Part shown: positions 50,601 through 61,713 of the stretch, one piece after another
Layout of the letters: each line of letters begins with the position of its first letter
Numbering within the stretch: position 1 is the first letter of the stretch
Notes under the pieces: generated by a model
Databases searched by the model: none
What the model was told of the DNA's origin: nothing
What the model saw: the letters and a program-made list of their open reading frames with translations, nothing else
Source of the DNA: Rhabditoides inermis
Taxonomy: Eukaryota; Nematoda; Chromadorea; Rhabditida; Rhabditidae
Length of the DNA stretch: 64,000 bases
Direction: 5' to 3'
NCBI GenBank assembly: GCA_963966185.1
Contig: CAWZYM010000174.1
Location: 676,001 to 740,000 of the forward strand
Position numbers and translations under genes: made by a program

Positions 50601-53600
50601 TTGAGTCGGTTGACGAGATCGACAATAGCTAGTGAGTCTAAGCCAAGCTCCATGAACCCTGCTCGAAGTTCACTGTCGTGGAGAGATTCCCCAGACGTGT
50701 TGATATCGTCCACGGCTTGACGTACTTTTGAAGTGATTTCTGCTAGAACAGCAGACTTTGACTTCAAAATACCATTTGATGTTCGAGCTACTTTGTAATG
50801 TTCCTTCGCACGGATGCCGTTCACTTGACTGACTGCGTAACGAAATATACCACATAGAGTAGAATCATCGTTGAAAACATGAATGGTAGTATTATTCACA
50901 AATTCCACATGAATGTTTGTGGTTGGTGTGCTCGATAATTCGAACACGGCATCCATTATCGAGAATTGGTTGCTTTTCATCGATTCGAGAAGTACAAACA
51001 GGGATTTGTAAACTGACGGTTCAAGAGTTGAAATATCGAAAATATTGCAATCATTGTCTGTTCTTATGACCGTTCTCTTGAGTGAATTTAGTTTGATTTG
51101 TTTATCACAATTGGTTCCAATCAAATGAACATCAGGAAATGACTTCAAAACAATGAAGTTGCAAGTTGCAATTTCTGCATCCATGTTCGATATGCACACT
51201 TGGCCTTTCGATGCATCAATTGTTGTCGTTATCCACATCCCATCCGTTAATCGATGATTGTTGATTCGGAGACCTTTCAATGTATTGTGGTCGGCTTTGT
51301 ATCGTAGCGCTGCGTGAAGCATTTCCACGATTGTTCCGAGTGAAAGTTGTGTGGTTAAGAATAGTTCCGCATGGCGATGTTGAGAGAGACATCCTTTGAA
51401 TCGCACTTCATCGGTAGATTCATGTTCGACATTTCCAATCAGATAGTGATCAAAAAACGAAAAAGGCCGTTCTTTCAACCAGCAGACTGTATGATTGAAC
51501 TGGTAGTTTGGCAAGTGTACTCTTGCCATAGGAGTCTGGTATACTTGGGTCCAATCAATCTCGTATCCCTTGTTGAATATTCCACCGATTGTCGAATGGA
51601 ACGAGGTTATGTCTTTACCTACGTTGACTTGCAATCCTTCTTTTTTCTTCATTGTTTTCTCAATCATGTGTGATATTTCTCGAACTTTGCTTTCTTGATC
51701 ACCTTCCATAGATTTCAGGATTTGAATAAACTTTATAGTGTTAATTTTCTCTTCAATCAGCAACACGATTACGGCTCCTGTGGTATTCATCGCTTGCAGT
51801 TGTACTGATGCAGTGAGGGATGAAATTGTTTTCATCAATGCCACTTTGAGTGCAGTTGTACGCATTGTTGTGCCAAAACTGTTCATAAGTTGATCGAAGT
51901 TGTGTTTGATTGTGTGATTTTCCAATAAATTGAAGTTCATTTCCTCTGTTCCGTCCACATGTACAATGATCGAGCCTTGTTCTGTTGTCGATGCTCGGAT
52001 AAAGTTGAGTTCATTGTTGTTGCTAACAACAGCATAGCCTCTCTTGACAAAGTGTCGTTTCAGAGCGGCAGTTGCGCAGAATTCATACCGCCCAGCACAT
52101 GTATTCATTATTGCGTGTTTGTAGGCATCAATCATTTTCTTCAAGGAGTTTGTGTTTTTGGCGGAGACGGGTAGAATGTACGACGACTTGATCGTGCTAG
52201 TTGCAGGAACTGCATGAGCTGCGGATGCGATGACGGCTGCATTGGTCCCTGCCACTCCGAATGAACTAGCTCCACAGGTCGTTCCACTCCAGTACTCTCC
52301 GATTACCGGGAACGAGAGTTTGTTGTCGTTCTGGATATCCGGGTTGATCACGTGGAAGTGTAGATGAAAAGGTATGTAGCGGTGTTGCATCATCAGGCAC
52401 AACTTGAGTAGTCCGGACAGTCCGGCAGCTGCTTCTCCATGTCCCAAAGACGCCTTCACAGAGGATACCGTGATGTTATCAAACAGAGTTGCAAGATTGT
52501 TGGCTTCGATCGGGTCTCCCAGTGACGTTCCTGTTCCGTGTGCTTCCCAGTAGGTTATTTTCTCGTCAGTCTTTTCGACAAGTTTCTGAATGAGCTCCTT
52601 CTGTGCAAGTCCATTGGGCGCAGTTAGAGATACGCTGGTACCACTGTGGTTGACGTTGATGTTTTTGATTAATCCGAGATATTGTTCTCCGGCCCGTTCT
52701 GGTTCCAGAAGCATCGCTACGCATCCATCAGCTCTGCCGTAGCCGCACGCTGACGCATCGAAGGTAGCACATATTCCATGCTTGGATAGCATCTTCCCAT
52801 TGGCGCGTTGTCCCAATCCTTTCTTCGACAGAATGAGATTCACTCCAGCCACTAGAGCCCGCTTGCACTTTCCGGACGCAATAGCAGATCGGGCGAGGTC
52901 TACTGCGACGAGAGATGAGCTGCAAGCTGTGTCGATAGTGATCGACGGAGCGTGACTTCCGAAAAAGTAGTTGATTCGGCCGGAAATAACAGATGCAGCT
53001 GATCCAAGCATCGACATCATGTCGCGTTGGTCGAATAGATCTGGATACTCCGTGCCCATTAGGCCAATGAACACTCCTGTATCGTCAAGGGAAGGCAGGC
53101 CGGATTGGTCGATGCACTCTTGGACACACTCCAAAAGTAGTCGGTGTTGAGGATCCATCGCTTCCGCCTCCGACTTGGAGATTTTGAAAAACGTGTGATC
53201 GAAGAGAGCAGGATCAGTTGAGATGAATGAACCGCCTTCGATCGGATTGGTGTATTTGTCTCCGCTGATGAGGTCGTTTCTTGACGGGATACGGGAAGCA
53301 GGAATCCGCATGGACGATACTCTTCCGGTCTTGAGCTGATCCCATAGTTCACTTGGATCAAAGACCGTAGCAGGTAGTCGACACGCTGCCGCTAGTACTC
53401 CTATTATCGATGACAGTCGAACGGGATCTGTGTTTGGAGCTGGGGACGATTGCCCGACGGTTCTTGGCGATTTTGTTACATTCTCGAGGGAATCCAAGTA
53501 GCGGGATAGCGCCGTGACGTTGGGATGACTGAAAACACACGTCGCTTCTGCCGAAGGGAAGAACTGCCGAAGATGGTTCCTGAGCCGAGTGGCGTGGAGA

Positions 53601-56600
53601 GAAGTGAGTCCGAGATCGAAGAATCCCATGTTCACATCCACCTCCGTCCATCCGAAAGAGTCACGCAGCCAGTTGATGATGATGTGGGTTGCCTGGATAT
53701 TCTTCGGTTCTGTTCTGTCCTCAGCTTTATCAGTACTCTTCTGTCCGGGAGACTTGAACATCACTTCTTCCATTATTACATGAACAATGTTGTTTACAAT
53801 CAGTTGAACAGTTCCGGTAACAAAATCGTCACGCATTGTGTATTTGTACACAGCTTTCACGTTTTCTGCTCGAGTTGCAGGTTTATCTATTCGAATATGC
53901 TCGATGTGAAACAGGTAATAGGTTCTTTTGTCTTGAGGATTTTCTAGAAGGTATCCTGCTAGTATTGATTGAATTGCAGCATCTATCAGAACGTCAATGT
54001 TCTGGGAGTTCTGTATTGATGAACTGCCAGCTGAGCTTTGCGTTGTTATGCTCAAAATTGATTGGAACTCGTTGCTATAGTTGATTCCGATTTTCGTGAA
54101 TCGTTCATAGATTTCCTTGCTGTTATAACTCCTTTGAGTTGCTTCCGTACATAAATTGATTTGTGGTGTGTATGTTGTATGTTGCGCGTGTTCTATAGAT
54201 GCTGATAGAACTTCAAGTCCATTACAGCTCAATTTTTGGTAACGATTCTCTTCGCGTATTGTAAAGTTCAATACATTTTTGTTTACAGATTGAGCGTGAA
54301 GGAAATCTACGTTTGATAACTCGAGTGGTCGGTTTCCATTCATTTGGAAGAGTATCCGAAGAAATGCTGCCCCAGGCACAACCACTTCATTGCGATAGCA
54401 ATGACCAGTCAAGTAAGACCAGGCCGGGTCAGCCAATGAAATCAAACACTCCGACTCACAAGACATGTCGGCTGTAGGTGTTATCCAGAAAGTTTGTTTC
54501 TCGAATGGGTATTCCGGAAGTGAAATTGGACGACTGTTGGTAGCTGTGAATTGACTCCAGTTGATCGTATTACCCTAAAATCATTCGTTAGAATAATAAA
54601 CATCATGAAATATATGACTGACCTGTTCGAACTGCATGCAACAATCTTGTAAACGCCGGTATACTGGATCATTGTCATCGACGATCTTCGAAGCTGGCTT
54701 CCATGATCGCAATTTTCTGATTGCGTCATAGTGATGCTTCGCAACAACAGCAACGCGGACCTAGGCCAAGAGCTTGTCATCGAAACTTGATTGAAAACGA
54801 ACCTTATAGTGTGTAGCAACTTTCATCAGTACACAAGAGATGTCCGATAGTGGTTTGTCCGTGTACTCCAACATTTCGGCAAGGTCGTCGATTCTTCTCT
54901 TCAGGGCGTCCATAGATCTCGCCGATGTTGGAATGATGAAGTACGGTCCTTGTTGATGAGTATTTTTTGATGGCGGTTTTCTCACAGTCATCACAGCCGA
55001 CATTCCACTCAATCCGAACGAAACCACTCCTGCCTTCTCAAGCGCGCGTTCTTCATTGATGAACGGAAGGGTGACGTGATCTCGCATGGCGGAAACAGCA
55101 AGCGACAGGTGACATTGTGCCGGTACAATTTGAGTAGATGAATTCATAAGACAAATTATCTTAAAAATAATTAAATCGACTGATATTGTTCATCATATTT
55201 TACCTTGGCGAGCTGAATCAATCCAGAAGCGGCTTCAGGATGACCGAACTGCGACTTAACAGTCCCAACAAGCGCTTCACTAGGCAAAATATCGAATGAT
55301 CGTGCTTCCACCGTATCTCCAACCTAAAAGCGGAGGTTGTAATGTGTTTCGAAATGTTTTTCACCTCTGTTCCTGTTCCGTGACCCTCAATGTAATCTAC
55401 AATGCCAATTCCGCGAAGAAGTGTCTTCAAATTGTCAACACTTGGTGTGATGGGAGTGCCTTGTTTAGTCTCTACGGTGTCGATGATCAATGAAGGCGTG
55501 TCATCATCCGTGATCCTCTTCAGAATGATGCACCCCACTGCCTCCGATCGAACGTAGCTCGTGTGAGTGCAGGAATACGACGCGGTAACCGTGGATGACG
55601 TAAGTGACTGAACAACGTTTCAGTGTTAGCGTCACAAATGCTCTCTCACCTCAAGCGACCGCATAAAATCTTCGGAGATAATAAGCTGCGCGGTTGCGAT
55701 GACCGCATATTCACAGGTTCCCGATTCCAGCTCGCGCATAGCGCTTAACAATGCGATTCATAACATTACAATAGGATCACCAACATTGCGATGGCACTGG
55801 CGACAGAGGTGCAAGTTGTGTCCACCACACTGGCTCGTCCCCCGACCCCCAGCTGTTGAGCTAGGCGCGCAGCCAGGATCGAGTGAGTAGTCCCCAGCCA
55901 TAGCTCGGAGGGGTGCGACTCTATAACGTTGCCCATATCAGACATCCTGACGACGTAACTCACTTTCTGTGACCGCCCGATACTCGGAGTGGGCAGAGAT
56001 GGCCAGATAGAGATGCGCCTTCTCCATTCCTGGTCGTCCCGCCTTGTCCCATGCGGACTGTGCGCACTGCATGAGCAGACGGTGTTGAGGGTCGATCAGC
56101 GACGCGTCTTCGCGGGTCAGAGTGAAGAAGCTGAAAGTGCGTTGGGTATCTATATACACACTCCACTTACTCACCAATTGTCAAACGCTGTGATGTCGCA
56201 TCCCAACTCGCCAATGATATGGTCTCTCTCAGTTCCAATGAGACGCTTCCGTTCATCACTCATCGGACCGGTGACATGCCTGCCTGTGAGAAGACAGTCT
56301 CTAAAAGAATTTGACATCTACAAAGGCTCACGTTCGTCGAATTGCATCTTGTGGTGAATTTTATAATTGTAAAGTAATTGAAACGTACAGTCATACCCAC
56401 CGCAGCGTTTCGATCGAGTCCACTCCTCCGGGCAGGAGAAAAGAGGTCGCAACAATGCCGATCGTGCCTTCTGAATCCGCTTTTTCAATGATTCCATGAG
56501 AACACAAGGATCATGTTGTGTGTACAATCGTATCCGACTGAGATATGGCACGTGAAATTACATACCATGTGAATTCGTATGCACAGCGCCGCCGGAAGTC

Positions 56601-59600
56601 GTGTTTGATCTCATTGTGGCTAGTTGGACAGTGTATTTGACCAGCTCGTCTAGTCTGCAACAGACGTGAAAGAAATTCACGTATAATTGGCTTGCAGTCA
56701 GCTCAGGGATTCACAGTATACTGGGCAGAATGCATTGCTTTTTTCATAATAGAATGTATTCTCATACATTATCTCTACTTCGCTGACTCTCTAACACCTC
56801 GCGTACTCTCATGCTTTGTCAGAATGAAAACACTACCCCCGTAATTACATCTAACCACCCTAATGTCTCTCGTGAAAAATGTGAAACTCATTTGCGAGCT
56901 TCCTATATTGCACGGACTCACGTATTGCATTCATTCCAAGCATCTGCAGATACCGGAAATACTTTGCGAATCTCCTCGAATAGTTCGATTCGTGTGAGAG
57001 AATCCAGGCAGAGACTATCGAACGGGGTGTTGGAACGTATGTTTTCACCAGTGTGTTTCTTGAGAAAATCGAATAGCTTTGAGCGGACCTGCAAGATATG
57101 GTAATTAGACAATAACTTTTTCATTGGAAATTCTCACATCTTCTTCCGGAACGCTTTGAATGATTTTATTTTGTGTCAGTAGAGTATCCGGCCAGAATCT
57201 GACACAATTCGCGAATTAAAATATCATGTACATGTCGAATACCTTTTCAGTTCGAAGGGATACTCGGGTAGATCCACAAGTTTTCCGTTTCCTTCTAAAT
57301 CAATCTCCTCGCCTGCACAATACAAGGTGCCGATAATATGTGACAATGCTCCGATCTGAATGCTATTCTGTAAATGATGTTTTGTGTAGTTGCGTATTAC
57401 CTCATTGTTTCCCATAGAATTGCATTTTTCTCCATTGTAAACTGATATAAATTTGTTTGTGAGGCTTCTTTCATCGCTCAAACTATTAATGAATTCCGTC
57501 AAATTGTGAATGGGCTTGTTTGCACAACTGCGCAGAATTGTATTATTTTTAAAACGGCAATCGTCTAAAACATGTTTTCTCTGTTTGTCGTCGACTGCCG
57601 AAATGAGTTGAACAGCAACCTAAAAAAATCTATCAATAAAAAAACGATGAGCAAAGCTAACCTCAATGTCAATAGCCCCGGTGCAAGCAGCAGCATACAC
57701 CAATCCCTTTCCACTGCCAGTGACAATGTCTGGTTGAATGGAAAACGAGATGAGCATGCGATAATATGCCATTGTCACTGCGAGTTGAGCGAGTACATTT
57801 GCACTCCGTTCGGAAGACGTATTTTTCATGATAGATTCGACATCAATTTTTATAAGGTCTCCCACTTTCTTCAAATTTGATGCAAATGCGTTGATTGTGA
57901 GCAGTGGAAAGTACTAAAATAGGGAGTTTTCATAAAATGTGTGGTTTGATGTGTACCTTCATGAGATTTTCGTCCTCTCCGAAAACAAATCTTATTTCTT
58001 CCCGTTTACTCGCTCTGATGACGTCGTTGTGCAACAGTTTTTGGACAATCTGAAAAACATCAGAAGTTAAGTTTCAAAAAGAGGCAATCACCACTCACCT
58101 CATTTCTCGATCTGCCACACACTGCGATCCGCATATCGTAGTGAGTGCGACGGCAGTTGGAGGTGTAGAGAATATCGGAGAACTGAAAAAAGGAGCTGGT
58201 GCACCTCGAAAAAAGAACTCACCTGTTCGCTGCTGTTCTCAATAAACTGTGCCATCTGGAGTCGCCGTCTCTCCAGCGCGCTCTCACTCCGCGCGGAGAG
58301 AAGCAGGAGAGGGAGAGAGGGCGGTGAGATAGAGATAGGGTTCTCCACGGGAGGCTTCTCAACGATCAAACACGCGTTCGACCCGCCGAACCCAAACGCC
58401 GACAGCGCAACGTGGTCGATGTCCTGTTTTTCGTTGATGAACGGGAGTGTCTTGTTCTACAAAGTGTTATAAAAATAGAAATAAAATACAATGAACCTCT
58501 CCAATCTCCTCTCGCGGAATCTGCAGATGGAGTTGTGCCGGCAGGTACGACGCGTCACACATGTGTGTGGCGTGTATGAGTGAGACTAGGCCGGCGGTGG
58601 ACTCGGAGTGTCCGAATGTCGCCTTGACACCTGTGACGTGGGCGTCTCCCGGCCAGCTCTCCCCGATTGCTGACAGCTCGGTCGAGTCGCCGAGACGCGT
58701 ACCAGTGCCGTGCGCAAGGATTACCTCAAGGATTTTGTAGGTAGTAAATTAGCAAGTTCATTAATTTCAGAACTGCAGAATGGTACAATTTAGAATAGTT
58801 ACCTCCACTCTTTCTATGCCGCTCTTTTGCATGGCTTTCCTGTGGCAGTGTGTCTGCGCGTCGGCAGATGGGGCGAGGAGGGTGGAGGTGCGGCCGTCAC
58901 TGTTCAGGGCAGAGGACAGGAGGCGGAGACGGATGGGGAGGGAGTGCGTCTGGAAGGAACAGAAAGCAATTGATCAGCAGTTGGTCGACAGTGGAGCAAT
59001 TCATTAAAAAGCTAGTAATCGAAGAAAAATCGGAAGGCAAGGCAACTTGGGAGTAGTTTGAAGAGACTGTGCCGATCACCCACCCTGGCATAGTCCTCCC
59101 GCACGAGCACCACCGCAGCATACGCCTCCGCCCGCACGTAGCCATCGGCCGAGCGGTCGAAGGCAGCGAGGCGAGACGAGGGAGACAGCATGCGGGAGGC
59201 GTGCACGGACAGGGTCGAGCTGAAAGGTATTCGTGTTTCCGTTAATGATAACATCAAAGTGACAATTTCACTGGTAACGTGGGACAGCGGACACTGAGTG
59301 TGACCGTTTTCCATCTCTGCACGTGCACTCTGCGTGCTCCTAATGTTTAATGTAAAGTAACAAAAAAAAATTTCTGCTCACAGACTTAAACTGTGAGCTG
59401 TGAGTGTGAGTAGTACGTTGCTACATGTTTACAAAAGTGTCGACTGTCGAATGGATTGGTTTGATAACTGATCACATGATTTTGATGTGAAACGTAAGCA
59501 GTCAAGATATGAGCATGAATAGTGAAACATATGCTGAACAGCGTCCAACAAAGTGTGAATGTGTGCGATTGAAATGTTTGGAAAGCACCATGTCACAAGC

Positions 59601-61147
59601 TCCAATTGATTTGATAACTATCTCATAATTTTAACTTTCACTTGAAACGTATGACCAGAAGTGAACGTGAATAGTGAAACATTTACTAAACACTGTGAAT
59701 GTGTGCGATTGGAAGTGTTTCATTGAAATGTTTTGATCGTGTCACAAGCTCCAATTGATTTAATAACTGATCTCACGATTTAGACTTCTACGTGAAACGT
59801 ATGAGAAATGATCTCATGAAACAGTGAATCTAGTGAAACATACGTCTTCTCCACGGAAACGTCTTCTCCAACTCACAGTGGTCCGAGCATGTTTGCTCCT
59901 GCCACAATGGCCATGTCCTGTCCCTCCTCCAGCAGGCGGATGGCAGTGTGGATGGCTGAGAGTGAGGAGGAGCAGGCAGAGTCCACATGGAGGGAAGGAC
60001 CACGGGAGGAGAGCAGGTGGGAGAGACTGCAGAGACGATATTAAATTTAGACCACAGGGATGCTTCACACATGAGCATAAAATGTCTGTGAACAATGAGA
60101 ATGTGGCATGTTCTGATGAGAGATTGCCTGACTCGTTTTCTTGTTCTAGTGATAGTGAGTTGTAAAAATTTGGGTAGCTGTTTGATGTGTACATACCGTC
60201 CGCACATGGTGGCAGCCGAGTTTCCAGTGGCGCGGTACTGCTCGGGCGGAAGCAGGTTCTGGAGGAGGAAGAGACATTGTCAGAGAAGGTTTGTATGATG
60301 TCATACTCATACCTTGTACTCAAACTCCCACGCGGTTGTCACTACTGCCGGATTGATGAAAGGAATGGAGGAGAGTGGGATGCCTGTGGAAATACATTAC
60401 GTTTCATGAGTCCTATTTCAAAACTGCGCTCGGAGAATGGGTAATTCGTCCATCTGTTGCTTTTCCGATATAGTTTCCACTCGAGAATATACTTACCGAC
60501 AGGATTCAACCGGATTCGCCACAAAAAAATCAATAAAGCACACCTGCGTCTTCCAGTGCCAACACCACTCCCTCCATCAGCTGTCGCTGTTGCGGGTCCG
60601 TGAACAGAGACTCGCGATCCGACATCTGAAGTGTCACGTCTTTCCCAGTTCCGGTGCACGGACTCACCCCGAAGAACTCGTTGTCGAAGCTGTCCGTCCT
60701 GTCCACCACACCCATCCGGAGATGGTGGGTCAGGATGGGAGTGAGGTCGTCGCGAGATGGTGGCAGAGGGGAGATGCAGTCCTGACATGAATCTTTCTCA
60801 TACATCTGTTTGCTCATAAATTTGCTCATAAATTTTGTGTGAGGCGGTAATTTTTGACCAATCATTACGTATTTCATCTCAAGAACTACGTTTGCACTGA
60901 GAAGAGAAAGACGAGACAAACTACGTAAAAAGTACATAAAAAATACAGGGAAGGAAATGCCGCAAGATGCGTTTTTATACTACAGATATTTCTTTTTCAC
61001 TCACCCGATTGACTCTGGCCGCCTCGCGCACCTCCCACTTGTCTGCGCAGCCTGCAGTGCGGATCCACAGCCCGGAGACCACGATGGGGGTAGCTGATGA
61101 ACGAGGTCAAATAAAAACAATATGGACAGTTTACCTTTGTCAGTCAT
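34637..61147 (-). CDS. pks-1: Giant hybrid polyketide synthase / peptide synthetase
   Basis: One frame through 55 exons, about 22.6 kb of coding sequence and 7,535 residues, close to the size I recall for C. elegans PKS-1. Domain order: KS-AT(dead)-ACP, KS-DH-ACP, KS-DH-like-ACP-KR-AT-DH, KS-KR-ACP, KS-AT-KR-ACP, C-A-PCP-TE; exons are listed under each module. In C. elegans, PKS-1 and NRPS-1 cooperate to make nemamides, lipid-like hybrid macrolactams that support larval survival in starvation. Function here is inferred from architecture and size. The start ATG 61147 is the first ATG of its frame; no loading domain precedes KS1, so the starter must arrive in trans. Most introns are 37-50 nt, far shorter than in neighbouring genes. 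Three exons (7.5, 4.3 and 2.25 kb) hold over 60 percent of the coding sequence. All ten phase checks across domain borders agree, so I read one gene rather than several. Confidence 0.93.
35708..39172 (-). other. NRPS module: condensation, adenylation, PCP
   Basis: Exons: rest of 38630-40880, then 38320-38588, 38154-38268, 38003-38112, 37864-37958, 37632-37825, 37375-37591, 37033-37337, 36865-36991, 36249-36823, 36086-36207, 35935-36040, 35708-35893. C domain: catalytic HHIVTDG at residues 6382-6388. A domain: [11 protein letters not shown] (A2), [10 protein letters not shown] (A3, near 6840), FDVSAMNIF (A4, with the Asp that usually binds the amino group), YGPTEATIW (A5), YETGD (A7), [17 protein letters not shown] (A8), TSGKVD (A10). 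PCP: Ser7210 in LGGHSLL. Adds one amino acid to the polyketide; I cannot name which. Confidence 0.88.
39220..43533 (-). other. PKS module 5: KS5, AT, KR, ACP5
   Basis: Exons: rest of 41912-46200, then 41742-41870, 41586-41688, 41365-41545, 40931-41321 and the first part of 38630-40880. KS5: Cys5038 in YSACSTSL, His5175, His5209. [12 protein letters not shown], nucleophile Ser5462 in [10 protein letters not shown] split by an intron, and [10 protein letters not shown] near the substrate pocket. [10 protein letters not shown], Tyr6062 in [13 protein letters not shown]5: Ser6201 in YGGNSL. The most canonical polyketide module of the protein. Confidence 0.84.
43572..47170 (-). other. PKS module 4: KS4, KR, ACP4 (no AT)
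   Basis: Exons: end of 47090-54574, 46902-47047, 46749-46857, 46533-46709, 46429-46491, 46246-46377, and the first part of 41912-46200. KS4: Cys3908 (DTACSSA), His4039 ([10 protein letters not shown]), His4073 ([11 protein letters not shown]). [10 protein letters not shown], Tyr4680 in [10 protein letters not shown], which should make it active. ACP4: Ser4822 in LGIDSL. The DH at the end of module 3 abuts KS4, so it may act on the product of this or the preceding module. Confidence 0.82.
47269..53416 (-). other. PKS module 3: KS3, DH-like, ACP3, KR, AT, DH
   Basis: All within the single exon 47090-54574. KS3: Cys1836 (DTACSSS), His1964, His1997. Residues 2310-2535 have a DH-like shape ([22 protein letters not shown]) without the HxxxGxxxxP motif. 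ACP3: Ser2599 in LGLDSL. KR: nucleotide motif TGGLSGIG, catalytic Tyr2938 in [24 protein letters not shown], nucleophile Ser3226 in GHSVGE. DH: His3488 in [13 protein letters not shown], Asp3641 in ILDAGMQS. The order ACP-KR-AT-DH reverses the usual KS-AT-DH-KR-ACP. Confidence 0.82.
53524..56470 (-). other. PKS module 2: KS2, DH, ACP2 (no AT)
   Basis: Exons 56401-56470, 56175-56300, 55964-56130, 55785-55920, 55650-55743, 55365-55607, 55204-55323, 54803-55159, 54623-54760, and the first 1 kb of 47090-54574. KS2: Cys959 in DTTCTS, unusual for the usual TACSSS, with His1075 ([11 protein letters not shown]) and His1108 (SQFGHPEAA). After a short linker the DH begins directly; His1343 lies in [14 protein letters not shown] and Asp1483 in [12 protein letters not shown]2 has Ser1610 in LGLTSL. 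No acyltransferase, so the extender unit must come from another AT. Confidence 0.82.
56566..61147 (-). other. PKS module 1: KS1, dead AT, ACP1
   Basis: Exons 61135-61147, 61005-61093, 60668-60781, 60544-60625, 60313-60383, 60197-60258, 59877-60026, 59084-59219, 58803-58949, 58497-58724, 58223-58456, 58099-58182, 57957-58049, 57662-57913, 57401-57619, 57243-57355 (an acceptor at 57368 is also possible), 57138-57198, 56922-57088, 56566-56654. KS1 spans residues 5-440 with Cys162 ([10 protein letters not shown]), His293 (AHGTGT) and His327 (KATFGHSE). The AT-like region, residues 443-695, aligns without gaps but reads GSGKGL where active enzymes have GHSxGE. ACP1 carries Ser746 in LCLDSL for phosphopantetheine. 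As the first module it would receive the starter unit. Confidence 0.85.
59461..59842. repeat. Tandem repeat, period 150 bp, in a synthase intron
   Basis: Copies begin at 59461, 59611 and 59761 (TTGATAACT.. , GTGAAACGTA.., TGTGTGCGATT.., CACAAGCTCCAATTGAT), the third partial. It explains why this intron (59220-59876) is 657 nt when most others in the gene are about 41. Confidence 0.8.
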
Positions 61148-61713
61148 GATGAATAGAATATAATATCGCTGTGATGATATTGTTTCGAATACGCGAAGAG
61201 GGGTGAGGAGTGCGCGATTGTTCCACCTTGTGATCGCAGCCAATTTGGTATGGTCTTTGCGCTGCGCTGATCTTCATTCCTTATCAGTTTGTGTAGGTGT
61301 TTATACGATATTACGTTTTAACAATAGATTGACGTTATTCCATCAAAATTTGACGGGCACGGGTTTGCAGATACAATATAAAACTCTGTCACCTGGCGGA
61401 CATATGTTTAAAAACAGAAGGATAACTTAATTTTGAATTAGTTATGGCAGGGCAACAATTTGATCTTGTTGTATTGTAAAAATAAATTTCACAGTAAAGA
61501 CAGGTACTGTAACAAAAAGTTAACTTTGCGATTAAAACAGTCCGCAATAATCCAATTGTCGTCACTCTTATTTTTAGAGCGTCGCCTCGCCCAATCAGCT
61601 GTTTGTTATTTTGAAGTGGTTTTGATTATTTTTGTATTGTAATTTGAAATCTACATGTTTATATATTCAGGTTAATTCAGCTGAAAGTACAGTGGAACTA
61701 ATGTGACATCGCC
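61148..61713. promoter_or_regulatory. Shared promoter region between pks-1 and the next gene
   Basis: 566 bp of AT-rich DNA between two divergent start codons (61147 minus, 61714 plus). No TATA box stands out. A TTCAG acceptor-like site 44 bases before the plus ATG might be a trans-splice site. Confidence 0.5.

Noticed and set aside
57356..57367. Acceptor at 57368 giving four extra residues
   Set aside because: It would make a 33-nt intron, shorter than any other in the gene; ATTCAG at 57356 gives 45 nt.
34637..61147. Bacterial or fungal contamination, or a recent horizontal transfer
   Set aside because: Dozens of short GT-AG introns, phase continuity and nematode neighbours on both sides argue for a resident nematode gene.
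34637..61147. Several separate PKS and NRPS genes
   Set aside because: The frame and intron phase continue through every domain border, and the only poly(A) signal plus stop that fit together are at the 3' end.
61147..61243. Longer N-terminus for the synthase starting at 61243
   Set aside because: The frame stays open upstream but begins with TTG; 61147 is the first ATG.
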